DNA of 62,667 nucleotides from Perkinsus chesapeaki (lineage: Eukaryota > Perkinsozoa > Perkinsida > Perkinsidae). A program made the translations under genes and the position numbers. Shown here one piece after another: positions 1 through 8,920 of this stretch (within the stretch, counting starts at the first letter, position 1; the number at the start of each line of letters is the position of its first letter). The DNA is taken from the NCBI GenBank assembly GCA_013115145.1, contig JAAPAO010000146.1, forward strand, positions 1 to 62,667. Reading direction: 5' to 3'. Below the pieces are notes generated by a model, which did not search any database, was not told the origin of the DNA, and worked only from the letters and a program-made list of their open reading frames with translations.

Positions 1-131
1 TCGCAGAGAATGTAGGATTGAGCAGGTTGGCAAGTTTAGCAAGAAAGTCAGGTTGCTCAATTCGATTGCACCGTTCTACCGTGCTCAGTCTATATACCTA
101 CGTAGATATTTTCGTTATTGTTCAACTCAAT

Positions 132-1267
132 ATGTTCATCGGAAAGACCACTTGCTGTATTGTCACTGGTGGTGCCTCCGGACTCGGCGAAACAACTGCT
201 CGCATGCTCGCGGCAAAAGGCGCGAAAGTTGCTGTTTTGGATATCAACGAGGACAAAGGAGAGGCTGTTGCCAAGGCCATAGGTAGGGCCCTCTCAAGCC
301 TTCTGCTCTACTGTGTCCTCCCCACGAGGAAGTGCTCATACTGCAGCCCTCAGGTGGTCATTTTGTACAAGTCAACCTTCTGGATGAGTCATCGATCGAG
401 AAGGCGATGAACGATGCTATCAGCCTCCTAGGTGAGCACCTTGTCGTTGAAATATCACGCGGTTGTTATCGTAATAGTAGATCCGCGCTCTCATGTAGAA
501 AATAATGAAAGACATTCGAAGCTGAGTATTATACCTTGTCATATCTCAGGCTGCGTGCATGTGGTCGTCAACTCTGGCGGAGCGGCTATTGCCGAGCGTG
601 TCGTCAACCACGTTGCTAGGCCCCATAATATTCAGGTGGGTGCCCAACAATGTCGGCGTTGTGCGCTCTATTCAATTGTTCTAGGCGTTTGCTGCGAACG
701 TTAATCTCAATCTTGTCGGGACATTCTCAGTGTCTGTGAAAGCAGCGGCTGTGATGGCCAAACAGGTAACGTTAGTGTAAAGATCTATGTGTAGAACTCG
801 TTTGATCAGGACCCAGTTAACGATGATGGCGAACGCGGGGTCATTATCAACGTTGCCTCGATTGCTGCCTTCGAAGGTCAACAGGGACAATCCGCTTACT
901 CTGCGAGTAAGGCGGGCGTGGTAAGCTTCCCTCCTGCCAATGAAATTTCAATAAGAACTAGGTCGGTTTGGCTCTTCCCATGGCCAGGGATCTTGCCCCG
1001 TTCGGTATCAGAGTAAACACCATCGCCCCGGGCATCATCAGTAGCCCGATGGCCGATTCAATCCCATTGAAGGTAGCCTTCGTCCTAAGCAATGAATCCC
1101 GAAGGACTTTGTAGGTTCAAGAACGTCTTCTTAAAACTCAATGCTTCCCTGCCCGTTTTGGCAAATCCGAAGAGTTCGGCATGCTCGTAATTCACATGAT
1201 CGAAAACTCGTACATGAACGCGGAGGTTGTCAGAATGGATGCCGGGCAGAGAATGGCCAAACTATAA
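132..1267 (+). CDS. Short-chain dehydrogenase, 3-hydroxyacyl-CoA dehydrogenase type 2 (HSD17B10-like), copy 1
   Basis: NAD-dependent oxidoreductase of the mitochondrial 3-hydroxyacyl-CoA dehydrogenase type 2 family (fatty acid and branched-chain oxidation in relatives). Seven exons joined by GT-AG introns give 256 residues: 132-282, 354-431, 550-635, 685-765, 810-920, 962-1072, 1115-1267; the human enzyme has 261. Seen: cofactor motif TGGASGLG near residue 12, VLDIN after the second strand, the catalytic Ser about 149 in NVAS, and YSASK (Tyr162, Lys166). The C-terminus ([11 protein letters not shown]) matches the family end. The usual NAG motif reads NSGG. The start at 132 is chosen because the same Met opens copy 2, although the frame is open upstream. 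No obvious targeting peptide precedes it in this model. The paralog lies 780 bp downstream in the same direction. Confidence 0.93.
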
Positions 1268-1610
1268 GCTAAAAGCTGAGTGGCGTAAGTGGAGCTGCGC
1301 GACTAAGTTTTGACTAAATTGTAGATGCTAGATAGTCTTATATTCAGTTTTTATTTGGCTGAAGCATTGAGTTCAGTATATCATTAGAACAGAATTAGGA
1401 CAGGTAACGACTTAGGACCTTCAAAACCGAGAATAATTCGGTATCAGCTCAGAGACTGTTCCACAAAAGCATCAGTAAAGAAAGATACATCAGTTCGTCG
1501 GCGCGGGAATAGGTTTACAGTAAACTCTCATATCCAGCCCAACTGATATTCCAGTGTTTTGCCCTTTTCGATGCGTCAGAGAACAGCGCTCGACATGTAA
1601 GGTTTTGCAT

Positions 1611-1683
1611 GGGGGACTAGCTCAAATGGTAGAGCGCTCGCTTAGCAAGCGAGAGGCACCGGGATCGATGCCCGGGTTCTCCA
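1611..1683 (+). tRNA. tRNA-Ala (anticodon AGC), copy 1
   Basis: A 73-nt cloverleaf. The acceptor arm pairs GGGGGAC with GTTCTCC (with G-U pairs), then the discriminator A. The D arm carries TAGCTCAAATGGTAGAGC, the anticodon stem CTCGC/GCGAG encloses TTAGCAA with anticodon AGC, and the T arm is CCGGGATCGATGCCCGG. There is no intron, and CCA is not encoded beyond the A. It is identical to copies at 20309 and 21110. It sits between the two dehydrogenase paralogs. Confidence 0.97.
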
Positions 1684-2046
1684 TTTTATTTCTGTTGAGT
1701 CTTGGTACCGCACTTCCAACGGGTTTCCTGATTTCGTCTGACTGTCCTGATTCACTAAAGACTCCGAATTTCATAGAGACCTGAGGCTGGTTCTAGATCC
1801 TCCACCTTCTGTTCCTCGACTATCACTTATCCGTGTCGCATTGTGCACTTGGACATAAAACCGTCAGTGTTTCTGCGCGATCGGTCGCTTTACTGCATTA
1901 AACTTCGCCCGGAGCTCCGAGAATCTTACGTGTTGTCCCCCAATACCTCGCGAACGGCATTCGACGAGAACTGGCTATCGATGAGATGTTCGTCTGGCAG
2001 CCTAATTCATGTGCATATTAGTCATAGTTGTTTCCGTCGAATCAAT

Positions 2047-3153
2047 ATGCTCATCGGTACGACCACTTGCTGTATTGTCACTGGTGGTGCCTCCGGACTC
2101 GGCGAAACCGCTGCACGCATGCTCGCGGCAAAAGGCGCGAAAGTTGCTGTTTTGGATATCAACGAGGACAAAGGAGAGGATGTTGCCAAGGCCATAGGTA
2201 GGGTCCTCTCAAGGGTTCTGCTCCACTGTATCGCCCCCACGAGGAATTGGTCATACTGCAGCTCAGGTGGCCATTTTGTACACATCGACCTTCTGGATGA
2301 GTCATCGATCGAGAAGGCGATGAACGAAGCTATTCGCTGCTTAGGTGAGCCTTCCGCACTGGCCTGTTAGAAGAGACTCGTTCAGTAGCGAGGCGCGCGG
2401 CGGAAGGTGGATATGACAATTCGTTCCCTTTTCAGGTGCGGTGCACGTGGTTGTGAACTCTGGCGGGGGAGGCATAGCTGATCAAGTTGTCAACCGTGCT
2501 GGCAAGCCCCATGACATCCAGGTGGTCAGCCATCGGTCACCTGCTTGCGAGATACGATTGTTTTGTGTCAGTCGTTTGCTGCGAACGTTAATCTCAATCT
2601 TGTCGGGACATTCTCAGTGTCTGTGAAAGCAGCGGCTGTGATGGCCAAACAGGTAACGTAAACGTAAAGATCTATGTAGAACTCGTTTGATCAGGACCCA
2701 GTTAATGATGATGGTGAACGCGGGGTCATTATCAACGTTGCCTCTATTGCTGCCTTTGATGGCCAGCAAGGGCTATCTGCCTATTCCGCGAGTAAGGCCG
2801 GCGTGGTAAGACATTATCGTTCGTAACTATTTCAATGATAATTCCAGGTCGGCTTGGCGCTTCCAATGGCTCGGGATCTTGCCCCGTTCGGCATCAGAGT
2901 CAACACCCTCGCGCCCGGCACCATCAGGAGCCCGATGTCTGATAAAATCTTACCGAAAGTAAGTCCAGGTTTGCGATCCCCGGTTGGACGGGTGTGGTAG
3001 GTTCAGAAGCGGCTACTCCAGACTCTTTCCTTCCCTGCCCGTTTTGGCAAATCCGAAGAATTCGGCATGCTCGTGATTCACATGATCGAAAACTCGTACA
3101 TGAACGCAGAAGTAGTCAGAATGGATGCCGGGCAGAGAATGGCCAAACTGTAA
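2047..3153 (+). CDS. Short-chain dehydrogenase, HSD17B10-like, copy 2
   Basis: Tandem paralog of the gene at 132. Exons 2047-2197, 2267-2344, 2436-2521, 2572-2652, 2695-2805, 2848-2958 and 3001-3153 have exactly the same lengths and phases as copy 1 and encode 256 residues. The Rossmann motif TGGASGLG, catalytic NVAS and YSASK, and the substituted NSGG are all kept, so it should be an active NAD-dependent dehydrogenase of the 3-hydroxyacyl-CoA dehydrogenase type 2 family. Substitutions cluster in exons 2, 3 and 6, while exons 1 and 4 and part of the adjoining introns are nearly unchanged. The frame is open back to 1843, but the Met at 2047 aligns with copy 1. Whether the two copies differ in substrate or stage of expression cannot be read from the sequence. 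Confidence 0.93.
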
Positions 3154-3485
3154 CCCAGCGTAGCTTCTTGTTTACAGCTTTTTTGACTTAAACCGGAAGC
3201 TAAATGTTACTTTTCCGCGCATATCGAGTCGAGTTCAAAGCAAGCCGTATACAGCGGTATGTAGCCCACCTGATGGTGTACTATCTCGCTCTAGCTACTA
3301 TCAAGCGAAACCACACAAAAGCCCCTTCAGTTACTTAGATTGATAACCACTTCTAACTAGTAACTAGTTTAACTAATACATGACTATTAACACAACACAG
3401 AGAAAAGAATTCAAACCTGAAGCCTTGTCCAACCCACAAGAGGCCTACGCCTAATGTGTCCGATACTTAGCAACTATCGAGCAGT

Positions 3486-4134
3486 TTACTCCTCATCCTC
3501 ACCCTTAATAAGGTAAGTCATGGAGCACTTGCCGCAGTAGTAACGGTTGAAGTGGTTGGCCATGAAGACACCGGCACCACAAGAGGAGTTGGGGCACTGC
3601 TTGCGGAGGCGCTGGACCTTGTTGTCGGCATCGACCTTGTAGAACTTCAAGGTGGCGAGCTTGACGTTCTTATGCTTATGCTTGTTCTTCTTGGGGGCGG
3701 TGTAAGTCTTCTTCTTACGCTTCTTGCCACCTCCCAAAAGATCCAAGTTGAGAGCAAGGACGGAATCCTGAAAAGAACGAGCTTGAAGCATGCACGAAAG
3801 AGAGGAAGAAGATCCACCAAACACGACCTCCACCATCCAAACCCTTATTATTACATCAGTGATTCCGGCATGAGCGAGCAGAACCTCGTCTTCGAGAGCG
3901 GCACCGGCGAAGAGAATGCGCTGGTCCTCAACAGGGATGCCTTCAGCGGCCTACGCAACGAAACAATAACGATGCGATCCTCGACAACCGATGGCAAGCC
4001 AAATCAGAGCAGCAAGCGTTTAGTTATCAACCAGTTTCTATTATCACCTGCACGCGGGCCTTCACATCGGCGACAGTGGTGGCACCGTTAACGGCAACGG
4101 TGTTGCCAGTAAGTGAGCGGACGAAAACTTGCAT
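3486..4134 (-). CDS. RPS27A: Ubiquitin-like (FUBI-like) domain fused to ribosomal protein eS31 (S27a)
   Basis: Precursor of small-subunit ribosomal protein eS31 with an N-terminal ubiquitin-fold domain. Three exons read on the minus strand: 4134-4048, 3950-3855, 3767-3486; together 154 residues. Residues 1-75 start [17 protein letters not shown] and end LLGGG. The eS31 part starts [17 protein letters not shown] and has the C-x4-C (CPNSSC) and C-x2-C (CGKC) zinc pairs. The ubiquitin part lacks Lys6, 11, 29, 33, 48 and 63 and does not end in LRLRGG. Its LEDE and LLGGGK segments resemble FUBI, the domain normally fused to eS30. The double Gly before the basic stretch should still allow cleavage. 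The gene stands alone on the minus strand between plus-strand genes. Confidence 0.9.
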
Positions 4135-4329
4135 GGTTGTCGAGGGCTTCTTCATCCGATAGGTATCGATCGGGCCATAGCGGATGAGGCGAGCGCGTTT
4201 AACAAAACTTTGCACGACAAGTGCAAGAATCATACCAACTCGCCCTGAAAAAAAGATGAAACGGCTGAAAGATATTTTGTGATTGCGCACGTTTTTTAAA
4301 TTTTACATTCGGTAGTACTACCGTAAACA

Positions 4330-5044
4330 ATGATTACAACTGCTGAACGATTCGTTCTACTTGTGGTAACCTCTTCGAGGTGGATGGCAATGGGTGAGCG
4401 CCTATCCTCAATGGATGGGCGAGTTCTGTACAGGACTGCTCAGATTGTTAATATCAGTAACAACACTCAGGAATACTGGGATCCCAATGGAGAATGGACT
4501 AACACTACTCTGCAAGATTGGAGCAACTCGTCTTGGGAAGAATGGATGGCTCCCTTCGAGTATCCGGCCGAGATACCTCTAAAAACACCGGCGCCTAAAA
4601 AGGTAACGCTTAGCAGCAGCTCCTTATCTCGATAAAGTGCTATATTACTTTCTTTCAGACCGACACTTTCTTGTCAAGATTTGCCCAGTGGGGTTCGACC
4701 AAGAATCCGCCAAGAGCTAAAGCCGAGTCTCCCCTTCCGTATTCGTACAGGTCCTTCGGTCTCCTCGTCTACCTTGTGACCCCCCAGTCTGACATCTTCC
4801 CTGATCTATCCTATTGGGTAGTCGTCGTGATCCTCTGCCTAGTGATAACGGCAACCCTTATTTGCATGTAAGCCTCTTCAGGTTCGGTCCCTCGCCTGTC
4901 TATTATCGGATGCTTTTCAGATTTGCCAGCTGTGCTCGCCGCATCGCCGCCCCTGAGTCCGAAACGCCACTGGTGGAGCCTAAAGTGCTGGGAAGATGCT
5001 CCGAGGACCTGGATGAGATCGAGACATATACGGATGCCATATGA
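4330..5044 (+). CDS. Small type I membrane glycoprotein, unassigned
   Basis: I do not recognise the family. Exon 1 (4330-4602) encodes a hydrophobic N-terminus that could be a signal peptide, then a Trp- and Asn-rich part with several N-x-S/T sites (NISNNT, NTT, NSS). Exon 2 (4659-4868) ends with a clear membrane span, SYWVVVVILCLVITATL. A third exon after the acceptor at 4920 would give either a short tail ending near 4957 in the expected phase, or, one frame away, a better-looking acidic cytosolic tail ending ETYTDAI at 5044. I list the longer extent, but the last junction is unresolved. The topology suggests about 160-200 residues with a glycosylated lumenal or extracellular domain and a short tail. 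Confidence 0.55.
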
Positions 5045-5219
5045 ATTAATGACGCCGTGATACTGTATATACATGCAAGGCTGTTGATCGCACATCTCTT
5101 TGTTTAACCTTTGTTGCGTTTGTTCCGGTGGCGGTGTCAACTTGGCTACACTAGAACTTGCAGCCCACTTGGAAATGACTTTCGGTGACTGGAGGTTTGT
5201 GCGATTGTTTTAGTTCACC

Positions 5220-5734
5220 ATGTATGACCCTTCTACAAGGGCACTGTTACAAACCCATGATCCACTGGAACAGGCAGGGACATTTGGCGGCCCATCGATA
5301 GCCCAGAGGACATTCCTCCGGACCAGAGAGGCACAGGCAGCAGGGGCTGCAGGGTACCACCAGACACCGGCGCTAGTTGTACCTCACAAAGGCCAATTTC
5401 AGAGGTCCCCTTGAGCTTTTACAGCAGTTGGGCGAGGATCCCAGTGGGGCAGCCCGGAAACGGAAGTCGAGGATGCGGGTTAGATACCCTGAACCGTACT
5501 AGTGGCAGTGGAAGGCGTGGAGACAGCTTGGTGGATGTTAGGGGATACTCCGACGCACGCGCATTGATGATACAGCGAAGTCTTGTGAAGCAAATACAAA
5601 CAGAGCGGGTGGAGGTTGGCCTTCGAAAGGAACGCCGGAAGGAAGAGCGAGCCAACTTGGCTCGGCAGAAGCTTAGAGAGATCGAGGAGAGAGAAGGAAA
5701 GTCTGAAGCAACGCTAAAGTCTCCTCCTCGGTGA
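5220..5734 (+). CDS. Small basic protein with C-terminal charged helix, unassigned
   Basis: Two exons, 5220-5353 and 5425-5734, join in frame through a 71-nt GT-AG intron and give 147 residues. The N-terminal half is low in motifs. The C-terminal third is a run of Arg, Lys and Glu (LRKERRKEERANLARQKL) typical of a single long helix or coiled coil. No catalytic motif or membrane span is visible. It ends 34 bp before the start of the SMP-30-like gene on the same strand. The function is unknown, and the exon join rests only on frame and splice consensus. Confidence 0.5.
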
Positions 5735-5768
5735 CCGTCTTGAGTGATGTTGAGTTTTAGTGCTCTGT

Positions 5769-7572
5769 ATGGGTGAAGGAGTGTTCGTAACGATGACTGT
5801 CGATAACCGTCTGCAGTTGCTTGGGGTCCACGAGAGTCCAGTGGGCAGTCCTGTATTTGGGGAGAGTGGAGACCTCTATGTCATGGAAGAGGGCTCTGGT
5901 GAGGTTTACAGGTAATTCCAGGGCCATGAGAGTTGTCGAAGTCACTGGGTGTGGCCGAAGGTATATGGGGATCGATGAGTGGCAGCATCCTGATGCAGCC
6001 GGGGAGCCGGACCCCTCCACGGAGATACGAGTTGTAGGCTCTTGGGGATTTACACAGCATTTGCAGTTCCTATGGTAGGCGGCGTGCGGGTCTTTTGCGG
6101 GAAGTCCAGAAGGGTTCGCCGGCGGTTGTCAGGGGTTTGCCTTTTATAGGGCGGAAAAGGAAGATGAGGTAGTTTGTAGTGGAATGGAGATGATGTGTCA
6201 AAGTAGCCCGCAGGGTTAAAGTCTTCGGGCTGGGCAAAGTCTACAAAGTTATTGATAAAGCATAGGCCTCGTTTTAATAGGGCCTGTCATAAACCATTCC
6301 CTACTGTGTCCAGGTATCCCACCCAACTGTGTCAATAGTAGCATGTGATACAGCCCAAGGAGCTCTGATAAAGGTGACTAGGACTATTCGTGATAATAAG
6401 AATGGTAGTATGGCGGGCAGAGGGGAACGGTGCGGACACTGGAGACGTGCACACGAACTTGGTTACTGGTCATGCTTATGGATTGAAGCATGACAAACTT
6501 GCTCATATTTTTGCTCGTGATCGCCCAGTAAAACTGAGGGTGCATCCGCCACAGGCTCAGCGCTGCGCGAGAAATGTGTTATGGGTTATAGTTCGGGTTA
6601 CTAAGAGCTCGACGGAGCGCTTTGATAATAGGCGCTTCGAAGCTGAAAGGAGAGAGATTGATGGTGCCGACAGATCTGGGATCGGAGGTCGAGAAATCTA
6701 TGGAACAGTCTACCGAAGTGTACGAATCCGTTTCGCGGTGTATGTGTGATGAGTAGCAGGCTCGTTAAAGGGTTCGAGGGCCTGCCTCTGTTGGGCCCAC
6801 ACAGTGTGACCAAGTGTACTGCGACTGGCTTCACCTACTTCACAGATTCTGGTAGGGATTTTGGCAGGAATTGCCATGCACTGGTCTAGGCCCTCTCGGA
6901 GAGTCGGGTCTTGGTCGACCATTGGGCTCCCTCTTCGCTATCGATCCAGTCACCAGCATGCTAATTCCGCTCATCACCAGATCGCTGGCGTACCCCGCAG
7001 GTAGTTGGCAGGCCCAACTGTGCTTGAGGTGTGGTGATGGCAGGTGTGGCTGTGACACAAAGGGAAGGGTGTCAAGCCATGGTGTCTGTGGTGTACGTGG
7101 CCGAAACCATGAAGAACAGGTGAACTCGCTGCCCGTCATCTCTGCGGTACACCCTTTCTATTCGTAGAGTCCTACGCTTCATCGAATATCCAGCAGGCAG
7201 TGGATCCTACCAGCCCTCCGTTTTCCACCAGCTCTCAGGGAGGCTCGGCCCGACTGCCTTGGCAGTGTCGGGCGCTGGTCACCTGTTCGTCGCCCATAAT
7301 GATATCGAAGGCCTCAGCGGTAAAACGCGGGCCGAATGCGTGAAGTTGATACCACTCTATTCCCTAATGTCAGGCACTGGGCGCATCTTGGCTCTGAGCG
7401 AAGAGGGGGAGGTTATTTCTACTATCACTCTTCCGCACGCCGACGTAACCGGTCTTGCAGTCTCTCCCGATCAGAAGTATCCCTGTACACGGTCGAGGGT
7501 GCTCGATGCCTGCTTAGGTTCCTCATTATCACGGAGAGCTCCTCATGTGGGGTGTATCGTTACAAGCTCTGA
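5769..7572 (+). CDS. SMP-30/gluconolactonase/LRE-like beta-propeller protein
   Basis: Member of the SMP-30/gluconolactonase/strictosidine-synthase-like propeller group, usually metal-dependent lactonases or related hydrolases. The first exon (from 5769, or Met at 5793) carries GDLYVMEEGSGEVYR, a typical first blade. Later exons are well defined: one ending at 6851 with FEGLPLLGPHSV and YFTDSG, then 6890-7000 (SLFAIDPVT), 7044-7119 (VVYVAETMKNR), 7168-7319 (VLRFIEYPAGSGSY), 7374-7476 (TGRILALSEEGEVI) and 7518-7572 (KFLIITESSSCGVYRYKL, stop). Introns are 38, 43, 48, 54 and 41 nt. The stretch 5912-6750 is only partly solved: MRVVEVTG follows the first exon one base out of frame, and VACDTAQGALIKV near 6330 looks like another blade. 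A frame break near 5911 may be a sequence error or decay. Confidence 0.75.
6050..6283 (-). other. Antisense open segment inside the SMP-30-like gene
   Basis: On the minus strand, 78 codons run open from a possible acceptor (CAG before 6283) to a TAA at 6050-6052. The composition is protein-like, for example NFVDFAQPEDFNPAGYFD and FHYKLPHLPFPPYKR. It could be the last exon of a nested antisense gene, but I found no convincing upstream exon, and the region lies within the unsolved part of the plus-strand gene. No family is recognised. Confidence 0.3.
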
Positions 7573-7698
7573 AAGGCAACTGCCATGTCTGTGTGAAATC
7601 CATGCGAACAGTGTTGGCTCCGTCACCGCGTTCTTTTGTTGTGTTAAGTGCACGGGTCGACCTTGAAAGCTCGGGCGTTCTCTGAGCTACTATACTGT

Positions 7699-8366
7699 AT
7701 GTTCCAGACAACACGGCATCTTCTCGGTCCCCCGAAGGCCCCTCGTAACGTCTTCTTTCCTTGGTTCAATTTCGTAAGTTCCCTCACCCGAACAACTGTG
7801 AGCACGTCCTCAGGTCGTCCATCGATCTGGAATGTACTTGGAACCAAATCGTATCGCATTCCGAGTTCCCGTGCATCTTACCAAGTTCGAGATCCGAGAG
7901 TATCTTCGAAAGGTGGCACTCCATCGAGGGACCGCCGCCGGGCGACGCCGTTGGTCAGATATACGGTGTGAAAGCGATTCGATGCACCGCAGTGGTGCGG
8001 TTCCCGAGGGTCATGAAGAACCGAGCCCGAGCCTATTACAAAAATGGGGCACAGTTCAAAAAAGTGGGGAGCTTGGTACCCCCCGGGGCGCGCATGGAGC
8101 GCTCAGGCGATCGTAACTTGTGAGGAGACCATACCGAACACGGTGAAAATGCTGTCGAGTTCTTCGTCGCCCCATTTGAACCCAGCAATTCATCGCAATA
8201 AGCTGAGTATGCAGTACGATTACATACCCTACAGGTGGGGGCATGGGAAGGGAAGCAAGGGAATGTAAGGCTCACGGTGGTCAGGTTTGGGCAGGATCGA
8301 AAGAACGATTGGAAGCCTCGCCACCGGCATGCATGGCGAGAGCCGATTCCTCTTCTGCTGAGGTGA
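7699..8366 (+). CDS. MRPL23: Mitochondrial large-subunit ribosomal protein uL23 (L23)
   Basis: Structural protein of the mitochondrial large ribosomal subunit, at the tunnel exit in relatives. Exons 7699-7773, 7814-7912, 7959-8063 and 8107-8234 are joined by introns of 40, 46 and 43 nt. The uL23 core is seen in NRIAFRVPVHLTKFEIREYL followed by IYGVKAIRCTAVVRFPRVMK, the usual beta-helix-beta with a long basic loop. For the end I favour a fifth exon 8285-8366 (YRFGQDRKNDWKPRHRHAW, then REPIPLLLR, stop), giving about 162 residues. Reading through instead stops at 8268 (146 residues). Translation probably starts at the Met at 7699. The short N-terminus has basic residues but is not a classic presequence. 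Confidence 0.82.
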
Positions 8367-8451
8367 GCTGCACTGTCGGCCTCGGTCAGGAATTGAGCTT
8401 GGTTGGTGTAGAGGTGAGCATGGCCATCCAACGATAACTAAGAGGGAGGAG

Positions 8452-8731
8452 ATGGCATTGCGAATGGACACGACTCTGCCTCATCAGGACGTCATGAATA
8501 CAAAGAAGGCCATGCTTGACGGTGACGATCGCAGGCTGGTCTGATTGGAGGAAAACCGCTTGATCAGGTACACCGAGGCAGGCTTACCCCAGGATAGACC
8601 TTGCCGAGATACGTCGGCGAAAGTACGCATTCCAGCATCAGTTCGATCACTTGAAGGGGTCCGAGAACGTCCACATCGATGAATCTGAAGAAAGTGGTGG
8701 TCCCGAGCAAGAACCTCTTTTCCGTCTGTGA
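8452..8731 (+). CDS. Small hypothetical protein (77 aa)
   Basis: Exons 8452-8521 and 8568-8731 join through a 46-nt intron to give 77 residues starting MALRMDTTLPHQDVMNTKK. The middle is basic (IDLAEIRRRKYAFQHQFDH) and the tail acidic, ending EPLFRL. No family is recognised. The frame may extend upstream through a possible exon ending at 8362 (ARADSSSAE joins cleanly to REEMALRM), which would overlap the last exon of the uL23 gene in another frame. The clean splice and biased composition argue that it is real; the true start is uncertain. Confidence 0.5.
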
Positions 8732-8920
8732 TGTTGGCATGTTTATGATGAGCTGCAGTTTCCGCTACTTGACATATTGTTCATCTTTTTACACGATAGT
8801 CATGTTGTAGAGATCATATGTGAGGATTCTAAGTACTCCGGTTGGAAGTCTTCGGGCATTCTATCGTCGCATGTTGACTTCGGTCACACCAGCTTTCTTT
8901 CTCAATCCTAAGGGTCACCC

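Noticed and set aside
132-1267. Reading copy 1 of the dehydrogenase as a pseudogene because of many stops
   Set aside because: All stops fall in short GT-AG introns, and the spliced product is full length with catalytic residues intact.
5757-6020. Minus-strand frame opposite the first SMP-30 exon
   Set aside because: The plus strand encodes a recognisable propeller blade in the same place, so the minus frame is a shadow.
6840-7139. 99-codon minus-strand frame
   Set aside because: Shadow of plus-strand exons that join in phase to YFTDSG, FAIDPVT and YVAETMKNR blades.
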